Positions 1 through 8,282 of a DNA stretch of 45,249 bases are shown piece by piece. The DNA is from Pirellula sp. (GTDB lineage: Bacteria; Planctomycetota; Planctomycetia; Pirellulales; Pirellulaceae). The stretch is from positions 1-45,249 of the forward strand of contig JAIPFP010000019.1 in assembly GCA_021736575.1 (NCBI GenBank), read 5' to 3'. Under the pieces are notes generated by a model, which saw only the letters and a program-made list of their open reading frames with translations, was not told the DNA's origin and did not search any database. Positions within the stretch are counted from its first letter, which is position 1. Every line of letters starts with the position of its first letter. The translations under genes and the position numbers were made by a program.

Positions 1-331
1 TATAAAGGGCAGTCTGCTCGAAGTAAGGGAGCAAAAAGACATACGCCGACAGTCTTTCACCGTTGTGCGTACTGCGATTCGTTCCGACGAAACCAAGACC
101 TGTTCCTGTTCCTCCTTTTCTCGGCGGAAAGCGTTTGAACGCGCTCTCGTAATTGAGAAGCGACAATCCCAGTTGCTTGAGATTGTTCGTACACTGCATT
201 CGCCGTGCAGCTTCGCGTGCAGCTTGGACAGCTGGCAACAACAAGCCAACCAAAATACCGATGATCGCAATGACCACCAGTAGCTCGACCAGCGTAAAGC
301 CGGTCCTCTTCTTAGAAAAAACTCGAATCAT
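1..331 (-). CDS. DUF1559 family pseudopilin-like protein, 5' part only
   Basis: The gene reads leftwards and is cut by the window edge, so about 110 N-terminal codons are visible. The ATG at 331-329 follows a GGAG ribosome site about 12 bases upstream. The protein opens with [20 protein letters not shown], a type IV prepilin/pseudopilin signal with the GFTLVE cleavage site, followed by a hydrophobic helix and the stretch [15 protein letters not shown] and NNLKQLGL. This is the hallmark of the DUF1559 (SBP_bac_10-like) proteins that are strongly amplified in planctomycetes. Family members are processed by prepilin peptidase and sit in the cell envelope; their role is unknown. The C-terminal DUF1559 body lies outside the window. 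Recognition of the family is firm; function is not. Confidence 0.93.
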   Translation of the reverse strand, partial: MIRVFSKKRTGFTLVELLVVIAIIGILVGLLLPAVQAAREAARRMQCTNNLKQLGLSLLNYESAFKRFPPRKGGTGTGLGFVGTNRSTHNGERLSAYVFLLPYFEQTALY

Positions 332-904
332 AATGACATTCTCCAGACTAGAAAAACTCGGATGCATTGCGAGGACACAAGGCAATCTTGGCCTCGTACC
401 CCGAAACGCTCAAACAAAAACGACGAGAATCTCAATTTAAAGGAAAAGTATTTTTCAATCTACCTGTTTTTCGGTTTTTGCGCCTTTATTGACCGTTAAT
501 GCAATGTTAAAAGCGGTTTCAAATAGGTTAGTAGACTACGAATCCGGCCTCATCGACGCCCGTCAAGAGGGCTGTCAAGAGGGTGAAGCGATTGGTGGGG
601 GAAGGGGCGTATTCAGTTTCTTCAAGAGTTACTTTGCAGCCCTATGCTTAGCTCGGTAGGCCCTGCGGTAGGTACGATGAGGCCCTGCGGTAGGTACAGG
701 CCCTGCGGTAAGGCCCTGCGGTAGGTACCATGTACCTTTCTGGCGATGCACCGTTCTGGCGTTTGCCACCGCGTTGAACAGGCGGCGACAGGGATGGTTC
801 CAACGAATAGATAACGACGGTCGCTGCCGCATTTCAGCCACAGTTGCGAACGTTGCCCGCTTTAAGACGCACGCTTGGCCGCTGGTCTTTCGGTAAAATA
901 AGAA
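332..904. other. Gene-free stretch with tandem repeats
   Basis: This stretch separates the pseudopilin gene from the terminator of the beta-lactamase-family gene. It should hold the promoter of the leftward pseudopilin gene, in the A/T-rich part at about 400-530, but no convincing -35/-10 pair could be picked. It carries a short direct repeat (GTCAAGAGGG twice near 563-584) and the four-copy tandem repeat at 658-728. The small reading frames here have no recognisable domain and run through the repeats, so I do not call them genes. Confidence 0.6.
658..728. repeat. Four tandem copies of an 18-bp unit
   Basis: The unit AGGCCCTGCGGTAGGTAC occurs at 658-675, 680-697, 698-710 (truncated after 13 bases) and 711-728. 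The first two copies are separated by four bases; the rest abut. The array runs into GGTACCATGTACC, a small palindrome. It is intergenic and no function can be read from it. Confidence 0.9.
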
Positions 905-932
905 CTAAAAACGGCGGTCACGGATACCGCCG
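905..932 (-). terminator. Intrinsic terminator of the ceramidase-like/beta-lactamase operon
   Basis: On the minus strand a perfect 7-bp stem (CGGCGGT and ACCGCCG, 932-926 and 918-912) with a 7-base loop is followed directly by TTTTTAG. It starts 35 bases after the stop codon of the leftward beta-lactamase-family gene, as expected for a Rho-independent terminator. Confidence 0.8.
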
Positions 933-966
933 ACTGTCTGGCTGGGATGGCCCCGAACACCTTCTC

Positions 967-2208
967 CTATTGTTCTTTTCCAAATGTTCTCGGCTTGATA
1001 TCGCTACCTGCCAGCAACCGAATCAAGTCTTCTGCTAATCTGTCGACCTCAGCTGTAGCCGTATTGGAAAGCACCACCACGCCGGACTTGGACCGCCTAT
1101 CGATGAGTACCATCGAATGATAGCCGCCCGTTTGGCCATTGTGCCATCGCGTATTCCCATCGCGGGCCACATGCCAACCAAGCCCCATTGCAAAGTCTTC
1201 GGAGCGAATTGGCTTTTGATGGATTTTCCATTCTATGTCAATGGCTTTGCCCAGGTCGTTCTGAGGAGGATCTAGATGAGCTTGGATATAGTTCAGCATA
1301 TCGTCCACCGTGCTGCGGATGCCACCCGCACCTACGAATGTGTTCAGGTCCCAATTGGATGCCGGCGCTCCGTTCGCCAGATGCGGAGAAGCCAGCCGCG
1401 ATCGAAGATCATCACTCAATTCGATGGCCGTATCGTTCATTTTTAGTGGGACGCAGATCCGGTTCTTTAATAGATCGGAATAGTTTGAACCGGCCTGCCG
1501 AGCCAAAAGATTTCCAAGAAGTCCAACCGCATAATTGGAATACAGCATCTTTTCCCCAGGTGGATGCGTGGGCTTGAATTCGTTTAAGAATCGATGCATA
1601 TCGTCGGTTGTGTAGCTAACGTATGGGTTTGCTGGATTGTCCATTCGTAGGTTAGTAGGGAGCCTTGGTAAACCAGAGACATGGGTCGATAAGTGTTGTA
1701 ATGTGATTGGCTGCTTGGCTTGCGAATCGAGTTTCACCGAATTGGGAAGGTGTTCTTGTATGGGTTGATCCAACCGAACCCGCCCCGAAAGAACTGCATC
1801 CGCTAGCATGAGGCCCGTAAACGTTTTGCTGACCGATCCGATTTCATAAACCGTTTGCGAATCAGGGACATTCGCTTTGTCTTTAGCGTCCTCGGTGCCG
1901 GAACGACGTTTGACGCCATAGCCTTGCGATTGTCGTTCACCTTGGTGGATGATCCCAACGCTCATTCCAACGATTGTTTTACTATCGATGTAGGGCTGGA
2001 CCAACGCGTTTAGGCGATCCTGGGTCGGCATCTGAGCGAATGTCGAATCAATCAACGCAAACCACGAACAACAACCCAAGGCTAGACAGCACATCTGGAT
2101 CCTTTGCGAACGAGCGAAAGTTGCGGAGCGAAGATGCGTGTAAGTGATTTTTGGTCCAGTTAGGTTCATGTAAAGCACATCGAGAAGTTCCTTCAAATAA
2201 ATAAGCAT
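967..2208 (-). CDS. Serine beta-lactamase-family hydrolase (class C/DD-peptidase fold), exported
   Basis: A 413-residue frame with all three motifs of the class C beta-lactamase/penicillin-binding superfamily: SVSK at 125-128 (nucleophile Ser125, Lys128), YSN at 223-225 and HNG at 356-358 in place of KTG. The HxG form is usual for the esterase/EstB-like and peptidase members, so antibiotic hydrolysis should not be assumed. A hydrophobic export signal ending near STFAQ lies at about residues 36-59, preceded by an unusually long N-terminus. A start at Met14 (2169), with AAGGAA upstream at a long spacing, or a later one would give a more normal signal peptide. The gene begins only 3 bases after the ceramidase-like gene stops, so the two are probably co-transcribed, and it ends at a good terminator. 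Substrate unknown. Confidence 0.88.
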   Translation of the reverse strand: MLIYLKELLDVLYMNLTGPKITYTHLRSATFARSQRIQMCCLALGCCSWFALIDSTFAQMPTQDRLNALVQPYIDSKTIVGMSVGIIHQGERQSQGYGVKRRSGTEDAKDKANVPDSQTVYEIGSVSKTFTGLMLADAVLSGRVRLDQPIQEHLPNSVKLDSQAKQPITLQHLSTHVSGLPRLPTNLRMDNPANPYVSYTTDDMHRFLNEFKPTHPPGEKMLYSNYAVGLLGNLLARQAGSNYSDLLKNRICVPLKMNDTAIELSDDLRSRLASPHLANGAPASNWDLNTFVGAGGIRSTVDDMLNYIQAHLDPPQNDLGKAIDIEWKIHQKPIRSEDFAMGLGWHVARDGNTRWHNGQTGGYHSMVLIDRRSKSGVVVLSNTATAEVDRLAEDLIRLLAGSDIKPRTFGKEQ

Positions 2209-2211
2209 CGG

Positions 2212-3579
2212 CTACTTTGCCTCTAGGAGTTTCTTCATGGCGTCCATCAGAATGGGTTCAACTTCGGGCGCGACGTTCGATGAAGTCGCGCCCGTCTCGT
2301 AGCCACCTTCGGGGTAGGCGGCAGCGGTGCCTATATACCCAGGCCCGTAGTTGCCATACGCCGCCATCATCACATGTAGGTCTGGCCGCATGGATTTCGC
2401 GGCCAATTGGTATTCGACAAACAACTCGCCAGGAAGATGTAGCATCCTCGTGCCACCGATGCGCAGGCAAGTGATATCAATCTGGCGACCAGCCTTTACC
2501 TGTCGCAGCCACGCGAGTTGGTCGGCAAACGATATATAGCCCTTGGGCGGTGTTCCCTTCAGCTTGGCAATCAAATCGGCTTCATCGAGATGCGGTGACA
2601 ACGGAAGACTCACAAAGACACTCGTCCATCCCACGTCCGTTGCGGTTATCGATTGTCTATTTGTCTTTTCGTATGCTTCACGCATTCCATTGGCCAATCG
2701 TGTCGCGAGTATCATCCGATTCGCTTGTGCGCCGTTATTGTATTTGCCGGCAGCAATATTTCCGCCGGCGCCGTTGAAGTGCACATGCATCGCCGCGTTG
2801 ACGTCCTGACCGCGAATGAAGCGGGCGATACCTGGGAAATCGGGACTAGGAATCCCTAAACGGTAGAAGCTCTGCGGATGACAAGCATAGAAACTGAGCA
2901 AGGCGATCGGGTTGTCACCATTCCAAAAGCTGAGTAGAGACACGACAGGATCGATTAGCCCTTCAGGCAATTCAATGAGATTTGTAACTTTGCAACTGCT
3001 GCCACGCATCGCTCCCACTTTTCCGTCGGGTTTGCGATCCACGCGCCGATTGGATGCAACCTCCTGGACAACAGCCTCGCCGTAGCCGTAATGAGTGAGC
3101 GGCTGTGCATTGGGAATCGCCGCCCGAATTGCGTCCGACGCTCGCTGAATAACCTGCCGATGAAAGTCTCCTTCAAACCGAGTGTATCCCTGAACATTGA
3201 GTTCCTTGATGATTTTTTCCGCTGTGAAGTCACAGCCCGGTGCATCATGTTGATGCAATGCATGGACTGCGACTCGCTCGGACACCGTGCCCGCCGCTTT
3301 GGCGAGTTCGCTGCGAAAGACATCGTGACCTTCGTTGGCAATACCGATCCAATCCACTGCACACAGCACAATGGGCTGGTCCGCACCCAGGATCACGACT
3401 CCACGGCAACGGAGCGTGAGGTCGTCGACGCGTTTGACTGGATCATACGCCATCGCTGCGCCGAGTGGCGGAGTTGCATCGACATCGAATGTGGCGAGCT
3501 TCAAGCTCGTTTGAGCGAGCATCGTTTGCGGAGCAAGCCAAAGTGCCATGACGAGAATCAATGTTTGTTTCATAATCAC
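2212..3579 (-). CDS. Neutral/alkaline ceramidase-like secreted protein
   Basis: 455 residues with a signal peptide ([20 protein letters not shown]), followed by a region that resembles the N-terminal domain of neutral/alkaline non-lysosomal ceramidases: an early D-x-T-P-P-L-G segment, a V-C-A-V-D-W strand and a histidine cluster [10 protein letters not shown] (His106, His109, His111), which matches the zinc-binding HTHxGPG site in general form. True ceramidases are about 650 residues and carry a C-terminal immunoglobulin-like domain; this protein is shorter, as are many planctomycete homologues annotated as hypothetical. AAGGTG precedes the ATG; a second in-frame ATG lies two codons in. The 3' neighbour is a beta-lactamase-family hydrolase, suggesting a small operon of extracytoplasmic hydrolases. 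The fold assignment is fairly safe; activity on ceramide is inference. Confidence 0.82.
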   Translation of the reverse strand: MIMKQTLILVMALWLAPQTMLAQTSLKLATFDVDATPPLGAAMAYDPVKRVDDLTLRCRGVVILGADQPIVLCAVDWIGIANEGHDVFRSELAKAAGTVSERVAVHALHQHDAPGCDFTAEKIIKELNVQGYTRFEGDFHRQVIQRASDAIRAAIPNAQPLTHYGYGEAVVQEVASNRRVDRKPDGKVGAMRGSSCKVTNLIELPEGLIDPVVSLLSFWNGDNPIALLSFYACHPQSFYRLGIPSPDFPGIARFIRGQDVNAAMHVHFNGAGGNIAAGKYNNGAQANRMILATRLANGMREAYEKTNRQSITATDVGWTSVFVSLPLSPHLDEADLIAKLKGTPPKGYISFADQLAWLRQVKAGRQIDITCLRIGGTRMLHLPGELFVEYQLAAKSMRPDLHVMMAAYGNYGPGYIGTAAAYPEGGYETGATSSNVAPEVEPILMDAMKKLLEAK

Positions 3580-3965
3580 CTTGGGTCGAGTCAGAGAGAT
3601 TGGTTGCCGAGTCCTTTGTCCTGTTTCACAATTGTAACCATTGTATCAGCTACTGCTGGCAATATGCTCTTCCGAACCCTCGACTCCCGTCGATCGAAAG
3701 GACATTTCCGCCGATGGAGAAATGGCTGCGTTGGACAAATTACCTGAATTAGAATAACGACTCTTGGAGTTCGAGCCGCGTTTGCTCGGTGAGCGGCACG
3801 ACTGAACCGATCGGCAGCACAACAAGCGCGGTGCTTGGGATAAGCGACAATCCCCCAAAAATACATTAAACTACAGCTGACTTCACACATTTGGAATTAA
3901 GCGGGAACGAACACTGGTCTTTCAGCTAGAATAGATGAAATGAGAATATTTCCCTAGGAATCGTT
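3580..3965. other. Divergent intergenic region
   Basis: This 386-bp region separates the leftward ceramidase-like operon from the rightward sigma factor operon and must contain both promoters. I see no RNA gene or repeat. The only promoter-like element I can propose is at 3903-3932. Frames crossing it on both strands have no recognisable content. Confidence 0.6.
3903..3932 (+). promoter_or_regulatory. Possible promoter of the ECF sigma factor operon
   Basis: GGGAAC (3903-3908) and TAGAAT (3927-3932) are separated by 18 bases and lie about 35 bases upstream of the sigma factor ATG, which has AGGA at 3956-3959. The left box resembles ECF-type -35 elements (GGAAC) and the right box a sigma-70 -10 element. 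This could indicate autoregulation, but one site proves nothing. Confidence 0.28.
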
Positions 3966-4622
3966 ATGTCGAACTCAATATGGCCGGATGGTGATGTTAC
4001 TGCGGAACTGCTTGTCAACGTCCGAGGCGGAGAATCGTTGGCGGTCGAGCAGTTGATGGACCGGCATCGAAATTCCCTACGCCGTATGATCCAATTGCGC
4101 CTTGATCAACGTCTCATGCAGCGGATGGATGTGAGCGACGTCATCCAAGATGTTTTGATGGAAGCAAATCGTCGACTAACCGACTACTTAGGTAACCCGG
4201 TTATTCCGTTTCATTTATGGATCCGGCAAATAGCCAAAGATCGAATTATCGATGCCCACCGTCGCCATCGTGTCTCTGCCAAGCGAAGTATCGATCGCGA
4301 ACAGCCCCAAACGGGCAAGGGACCTCCGGATCAATCGACCATGGAGCTGGCCAACCAGTTTCGCGATCAGGCCTTGACACCAGCTGCTGCTGCGACCCAA
4401 CGGGAATTGGCCGAACAGATTGAATCGGCTGTTCAATTGCTTCGCGAAAACGACCGTGAAATCATCCTCATGCGTCATTACGAACAACTCAATAACCAAG
4501 AGATTGCGCAGTCTTTGGGATTGACCGAGCCTGCGGCTAGTATGCGTTATTTGCGTGCGTTGAAACGATTGCGCGAGGTCATCGAAGGGCTGCCAACGCT
4601 CCACAAGGATCTGCAGGAATGA
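3966..4622 (+). CDS. ECF-type RNA polymerase sigma factor
   Basis: 218 residues with the two DNA-binding regions of an ECF sigma factor. Region 2 covers about residues 25-95 (D-V-S-D-V-I-Q-D-V and the -10-recognition segment LWIRQIAKDRIIDAHRRH). Region 4 covers about 155-212 (L-R-E-N-D-R-E-I-I-L-M-R-H, then the helix-turn-helix NNQEIAQSLGLTEPAASMR). Region 3 is absent, as expected. The stop overlaps the start of a Ser/Thr kinase gene by four bases (ATGA), an arrangement common in planctomycetes, where the kinase rather than a classical anti-sigma factor is thought to control the sigma factor. No anti-sigma gene is adjacent. An AGGA ribosome site lies 7 bases upstream of the ATG. Target promoters are unknown. 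Confidence 0.95.
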   Translation: MSNSIWPDGDVTAELLVNVRGGESLAVEQLMDRHRNSLRRMIQLRLDQRLMQRMDVSDVIQDVLMEANRRLTDYLGNPVIPFHLWIRQIAKDRIIDAHRRHRVSAKRSIDREQPQTGKGPPDQSTMELANQFRDQALTPAAAATQRELAEQIESAVQLLRENDREIILMRHYEQLNNQEIAQSLGLTEPAASMRYLRALKRLREVIEGLPTLHKDLQE

Positions 4623-6394
4623 TCCCGAGGGACGCTTCGATATCAAAAAAAGATGCTGCATTGGAACCGTTTTTGCCTCATGAGGGTGACGAAGGTTACG
4701 AATCGGATGAACCGAGTTCAGAGTCGGAAGCGAAGTTAGCGTTGCTTGTTTGTGAGTTGACGGATCGCATGCAACAAGGTCAGGCGGTTGATATCCGAGA
4801 AATATGCCGTCAACACCCCGAGCACGCTTCGGAGTTGATGTTGCTCTGGGGAACGGTGTTAGTAACGGATGCCGTCGGCGGCGCAGAAGGCCAAGCGATC
4901 GATGACGCGAACGCAAAATCTGGGTCGGGCGTATGGCAAATGAGTTTGCCTTGTACCATGGGGGACTATGAACTCCTCGAAGAGGTTGGGCGGGGCGGCA
5001 TGGGGATCGTCTATCGCGCGACTCAACTGAGCTTGAACCGCGAAGTTGCCATCAAGATGATTCTTCGTGACCGACTTGCAACGGTGCTAGAGAAGCAACG
5101 GTTCTTTGCCGAAGCCCAGGCCACAGCGAAACTGGAACACCCTGGAATCGTGCCGGTTTACGATGTGGGTGAAATCGACGGTCGCCCGTACTTTGCCATG
5201 AAATACATCCGTGGCAGAACGCTTTCAGATCTGATGGCATCGGGAATGGTGACGCACCGCCAATCCGCAGGTTATCTTGAACAAATAAGTCGAGCCGTAC
5301 AATTCGCCCACGATTCGGGTGTCGTACACCGCGATATCAAGCCGTCGAACATTCTGATCGATGAAACGGGCGGCGCCAAATTAACGGATTTTGGGCTGGC
5401 GAAGCAAACGGATAACGTTGAGTCGTTGACAAGAACGGGCGTCGTTTTGGGAACTCCAAACTACATGAGTCCAGAGCAAGCGAGCGGCCGTATGGGGCCG
5501 ATAGGCGCTGCTTCGGACATCTACAGTCTTGGTACTGTCCTGTATCATGCGTTGACGGGACGACCTCCCCTCGTTGCAAAATCGCCTGTCGACCTGATGC
5601 TCAAAATTCTCGAGCAGGATCCAACACCTCCTCGCAACATTGACCCGCGAATAGATCGCGATCTAGAAATGATTGTCGTGCGCTGTTTGCAAAAACCGCC
5701 TGATTTGCGATACGCCAGTGCGGACTTATTGGCGGACGACCTGCGAGCGTTTTTGAATGACGAGCCTATTGCAGCCAGGTCCGGTCAATTTGCGCAAGTG
5801 CTAGCAAGGTTTTTTCGCGAAACGCACCATGCGCCCGTCCTTGAGAATTGGGGGTTGTTGTGGATGTGGCACTCTTTGGTGCTCATTATTCTGTGTTCGT
5901 TTACCGAGTCTTTGCATTGGAATACCGAGTCTTTGCAGTGGAACCATACCGAGAGTCGGTGGGCCTATGGATTATTGTGGACAGTTGGCCTTGGAGCGTG
6001 GGCCGCCGTCTTTTGGGCGTTGCGACGTCGGATGGGACCGGTCACTTTTGTCGAACGACAAATCGCGCACGTTTGGGGTGCGAGCATGATCGGTATTGCA
6101 GCCTTGTTCCCCATTGAGTCAGGATTGGGTTTAGATCCGCTGACACTGACGCCGCTCGTGGCGGTGATGACGGGAATGGTTTTCCTAATCAAAGCCGGAA
6201 TACTGAGCGGGGTGTTTTATATTCAGGCATTTTTTTTGTTTGCCGCCAGCGGGTTGATGCTTGCTTTCCCTGACGTGGCCCATATTATCTTTGGAATCGT
6301 CGCAGGTGCTAGTTTCTTTATCCCTGGCCTCAAGTATTATCGCCAGAGCCTTGAGCAGCCAATTGGCACCGATGGCGTTAGAAGAGTAAGATAG
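4619..6394 (+). CDS. Membrane Ser/Thr protein kinase partnered with the ECF sigma factor
   Basis: 591 residues. A soluble N-terminal part (1-113) holds a D/E-rich segment and a helical region ending with QHPEHASELM, often seen upstream of planctomycete kinase domains. The Hanks-type kinase domain (about 116-385) is complete: glycine loop GRGGMG (124-129), Lys146 in VAIK, HRDIKPSN with catalytic Asp239, DFG at 257-259 and the GTPNYMSPEQ segment at 279-288. The C-terminal part (about 410-585) contains several hydrophobic helices, so the kinase is membrane-anchored. An in-frame 21-bp duplication (5902-5943) repeats the TESLHWN unit at the membrane entry. Translationally coupled to the sigma factor gene by a 4-base overlap; phosphorylation of that sigma factor is an inference from this arrangement. 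Confidence 0.95.
   Translation: MIPRDASISKKDAALEPFLPHEGDEGYESDEPSSESEAKLALLVCELTDRMQQGQAVDIREICRQHPEHASELMLLWGTVLVTDAVGGAEGQAIDDANAKSGSGVWQMSLPCTMGDYELLEEVGRGGMGIVYRATQLSLNREVAIKMILRDRLATVLEKQRFFAEAQATAKLEHPGIVPVYDVGEIDGRPYFAMKYIRGRTLSDLMASGMVTHRQSAGYLEQISRAVQFAHDSGVVHRDIKPSNILIDETGGAKLTDFGLAKQTDNVESLTRTGVVLGTPNYMSPEQASGRMGPIGAASDIYSLGTVLYHALTGRPPLVAKSPVDLMLKILEQDPTPPRNIDPRIDRDLEMIVVRCLQKPPDLRYASADLLADDLRAFLNDEPIAARSGQFAQVLARFFRETHHAPVLENWGLLWMWHSLVLIILCSFTESLHWNTESLQWNHTESRWAYGLLWTVGLGAWAAVFWALRRRMGPVTFVERQIAHVWGASMIGIAALFPIESGLGLDPLTLTPLVAVMTGMVFLIKAGILSGVFYIQAFFLFAASGLMLAFPDVAHIIFGIVAGASFFIPGLKYYRQSLEQPIGTDGVRRVR
5902..5943 (+). repeat. In-frame 21-bp direct repeat in the kinase gene
   Basis: TACCGAGTCTTTGCATTGGA is repeated at 5923 with a single base change, and a further partial TACCGAG follows at 5948. 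It duplicates seven residues (TESLHWN/TESLQWN) near the first transmembrane helix. Confidence 0.9.
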
Positions 6395-6444
6395 AGAGCG
6401 GTTGCTTGCATAGTGGTGCTTATCCGCCTGTTTCGGAATTATCA

Positions 6445-7398
6445 ATGAATCTACGAGTCGTTTTCGGATGGATGCTTTGTTCGTTGGTCTTCGGCTCAAC
6501 CGTGGTCGCGCAGCGAACCGTCAAACGGCACACCAGGGCATCTCCACCCAATTTTCAAGCCAACGAATTCGCGGGTATTTTCTTTGCCGATGCCATTGGA
6601 CAACTACAAGGCGAAATGCCAGATTCTCAATCTCTTTTAGCGAAAAGCACGTCGCTGAGCACCCCGGGCACAAAGGAGGATAATGCGGAAATGCCCTCCG
6701 AGACGGGAAATGGGATTTGGAAAAATCTGATCAACGGCTCTACCATTGAGGATTTGGTCAAGGAGTCGGCAACTCGGCTCGATGGCATGCTCACAACGCC
6801 TGCCAAGTTTGCCGGAGGTGGAGTGGTGGAAACACGACGTGAGTTCACCTTGCTGGCCGCAACGATGGCCGTCATTGCTCAGTACCCGGAAGAGATTCGG
6901 TGGCAACCCTCTGCTGCATTCGCGCAACGGATTTTTGCTCGTGTCGCCGCAAACTGCAAAGTGGGTACTCAACCTGTTTTCAACGAAGCCAAACAACGGC
7001 AAGCGGATTTGCAAACGATGTTAAAGGGAACCAAGATTTCCGGAAACGCGGACGAAGTGAGTTGGGCGGATACGGCCGACCGAGGTCCAACAATGCAGAT
7101 AATGGAATGGGCTCTGCGAGAGCATCTCGCTCCATTGACCAGCAGCGAAGCCACGTTTCGCGACAGCCAAGACGAAATCATGAAGTATGCTGAATTGCTT
7201 GCTGTGTTTGGCCAAGTCATCCAACAACCTGGAATGACGGACGCAGATGATAAGCAGTACGCGGAATACGCGATAACGATGACCAAGGCAGCACAAGAAG
7301 TATCCAAAGCGGTCCGTTCCAAGGATGCAGAACTTGCTCGCACGGCTGTCGGACGTGTCGACCAAGCGTGCAGCAAGTGCCACGAAACTTATCGATAA
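6445..7398 (+). CDS. Exported class II (c'/c556-like) cytochrome c
   Basis: 317 residues from the ATG at 6445. I chose this start because it opens a clean signal peptide (MNLRVVFGWMLCSLVFGSTVVAQ); a frame 13 codons longer has no support. The protein ends with CSKCHETYR, a single CxxCH haem site at the extreme C-terminus followed by YR, the signature of four-helix-bundle class II cytochromes c. The C-terminal 120 residues are helical and fit that fold. The preceding 190 residues are not recognised and are long for this family, so there may be a second domain. It follows the kinase gene by 50 bases and precedes the GYF protein gene by 26, so it is probably part of the same transcription unit. 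Redox partner unknown; a sensing role for the pathway is possible but unproven. Confidence 0.8.
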   Translation: MNLRVVFGWMLCSLVFGSTVVAQRTVKRHTRASPPNFQANEFAGIFFADAIGQLQGEMPDSQSLLAKSTSLSTPGTKEDNAEMPSETGNGIWKNLINGSTIEDLVKESATRLDGMLTTPAKFAGGGVVETRREFTLLAATMAVIAQYPEEIRWQPSAAFAQRIFARVAANCKVGTQPVFNEAKQRQADLQTMLKGTKISGNADEVSWADTADRGPTMQIMEWALREHLAPLTSSEATFRDSQDEIMKYAELLAVFGQVIQQPGMTDADDKQYAEYAITMTKAAQEVSKAVRSKDAELARTAVGRVDQACSKCHETYR

Positions 7399-7424
7399 CG
7401 ATCCTATATCGGAGGACTACGACT

Positions 7425-8240
7425 ATGGGAATTCATTTTGCTTGCCATCATTGCAATCACTCGCTCCACGTCAAAGACTTTCAAGGAGGAAAGCGAGGGC
7501 GTTGTCCTGAGTGCAAAGCGCCGTTTCGCATCCCGTTGAAGGATGCTTCGCACTCGTTAGCATTGGATGACTCACCCGCGAATCCTGATGCCATGCTCAC
7601 TTTTTCGACTTCATCGAGAACTACCAAAACGTCGAAAAAGTCAACGAGTGCCATTTCCATTGAAACGGATGTTCCGGCTAAAAATAGTACCGAAAAATCG
7701 GCGCGACCCAAAAAATCCACGGCCGCCAGCCAAAAGCAATCGAATGTCGATCCACGAACGCGAACGCCCATCGACAACAATTTGCCGGCCCTCGCAGAGA
7801 AAGAAATGCCGGCAGCCTTGAGTGCGTCTTTGGACGCAAAATGGTTTGTAAGGCCCCCTAGCGGTGGCCAGTTTGGGCCTGCTTCGCCGCAATTGCTGAT
7901 GGAGTGGATTGCAGAGCGACGTGTGACCTCGGACTCGTTCTTGTGGTGTGAGGGAATGCCGCAATGGCAAGCTGCAACCGATTTGATCCCTGAGTTAGTT
8001 TCGCCAGATACGCGAAAGCCGCCTGCCAGCACGGAAGCCAGTGAGCAAACGACGACAAACGTGGTTGACGTACTCAGCCTCGAGCCGAAAGAATCCGTAG
8101 CAAGTGGTCTCGCCAAGAAGAAACGCGAGCAGAAACGCCGTCAGCAACTTACCGCAGTTGTCTTGCTCGGTGCGGTTTCATTGATTTTGTTTGGTGTTTT
8201 GATCTACGTCCTTTTGTTTCGAGTGGCAGCTAGCAGCTAG
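7425..8240 (+). CDS. Zinc-ribbon and GYF_2-domain protein with C-terminal membrane anchor
   Basis: 271 residues from the ATG at 7425, chosen because GGAGG (7411-7415) lies 9 bases upstream and the zinc ribbon starts at once. Cys7/Cys10 (CHHC) and Cys27/Cys30 (CPEC) form a rubredoxin-type knuckle pair. A Ser/Thr/Lys-rich linker (about 50-135) follows, then a GYF_2-like domain (about 143-197: WFVRPPSGGQFGPAS, LMEWIAERRV, WCEGMPQWQAA). A single transmembrane helix lies near 243-265, just after a basic segment KKKREQKRRQQ, so the folded parts should be cytoplasmic. GYF_2 domains probably bind proline-rich peptides. This architecture is common in planctomycetes and unstudied. Lies between the cytochrome gene (26 bases) and the peptidase gene (42 bases). 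Confidence 0.85.
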   Translation: MGIHFACHHCNHSLHVKDFQGGKRGRCPECKAPFRIPLKDASHSLALDDSPANPDAMLTFSTSSRTTKTSKKSTSAISIETDVPAKNSTEKSARPKKSTAASQKQSNVDPRTRTPIDNNLPALAEKEMPAALSASLDAKWFVRPPSGGQFGPASPQLLMEWIAERRVTSDSFLWCEGMPQWQAATDLIPELVSPDTRKPPASTEASEQTTTNVVDVLSLEPKESVASGLAKKKREQKRRQQLTAVVLLGAVSLILFGVLIYVLLFRVAASS

Positions 8241-8282
8241 TTATTCATTCAAGCAATACCTATCAAGAAAATCGCAATATCC

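Noticed and set aside
629..841. Leftward 70-codon frame over the 18-bp tandem repeats
   Set aside because: No ribosome site, no domain, and a large part is translated repeat.
3091..3747. Rightward 218-codon reading frame
   Set aside because: It lies antisense to the ceramidase-like gene, which has signal peptide and domain support; the translated product looks like shadow coding.
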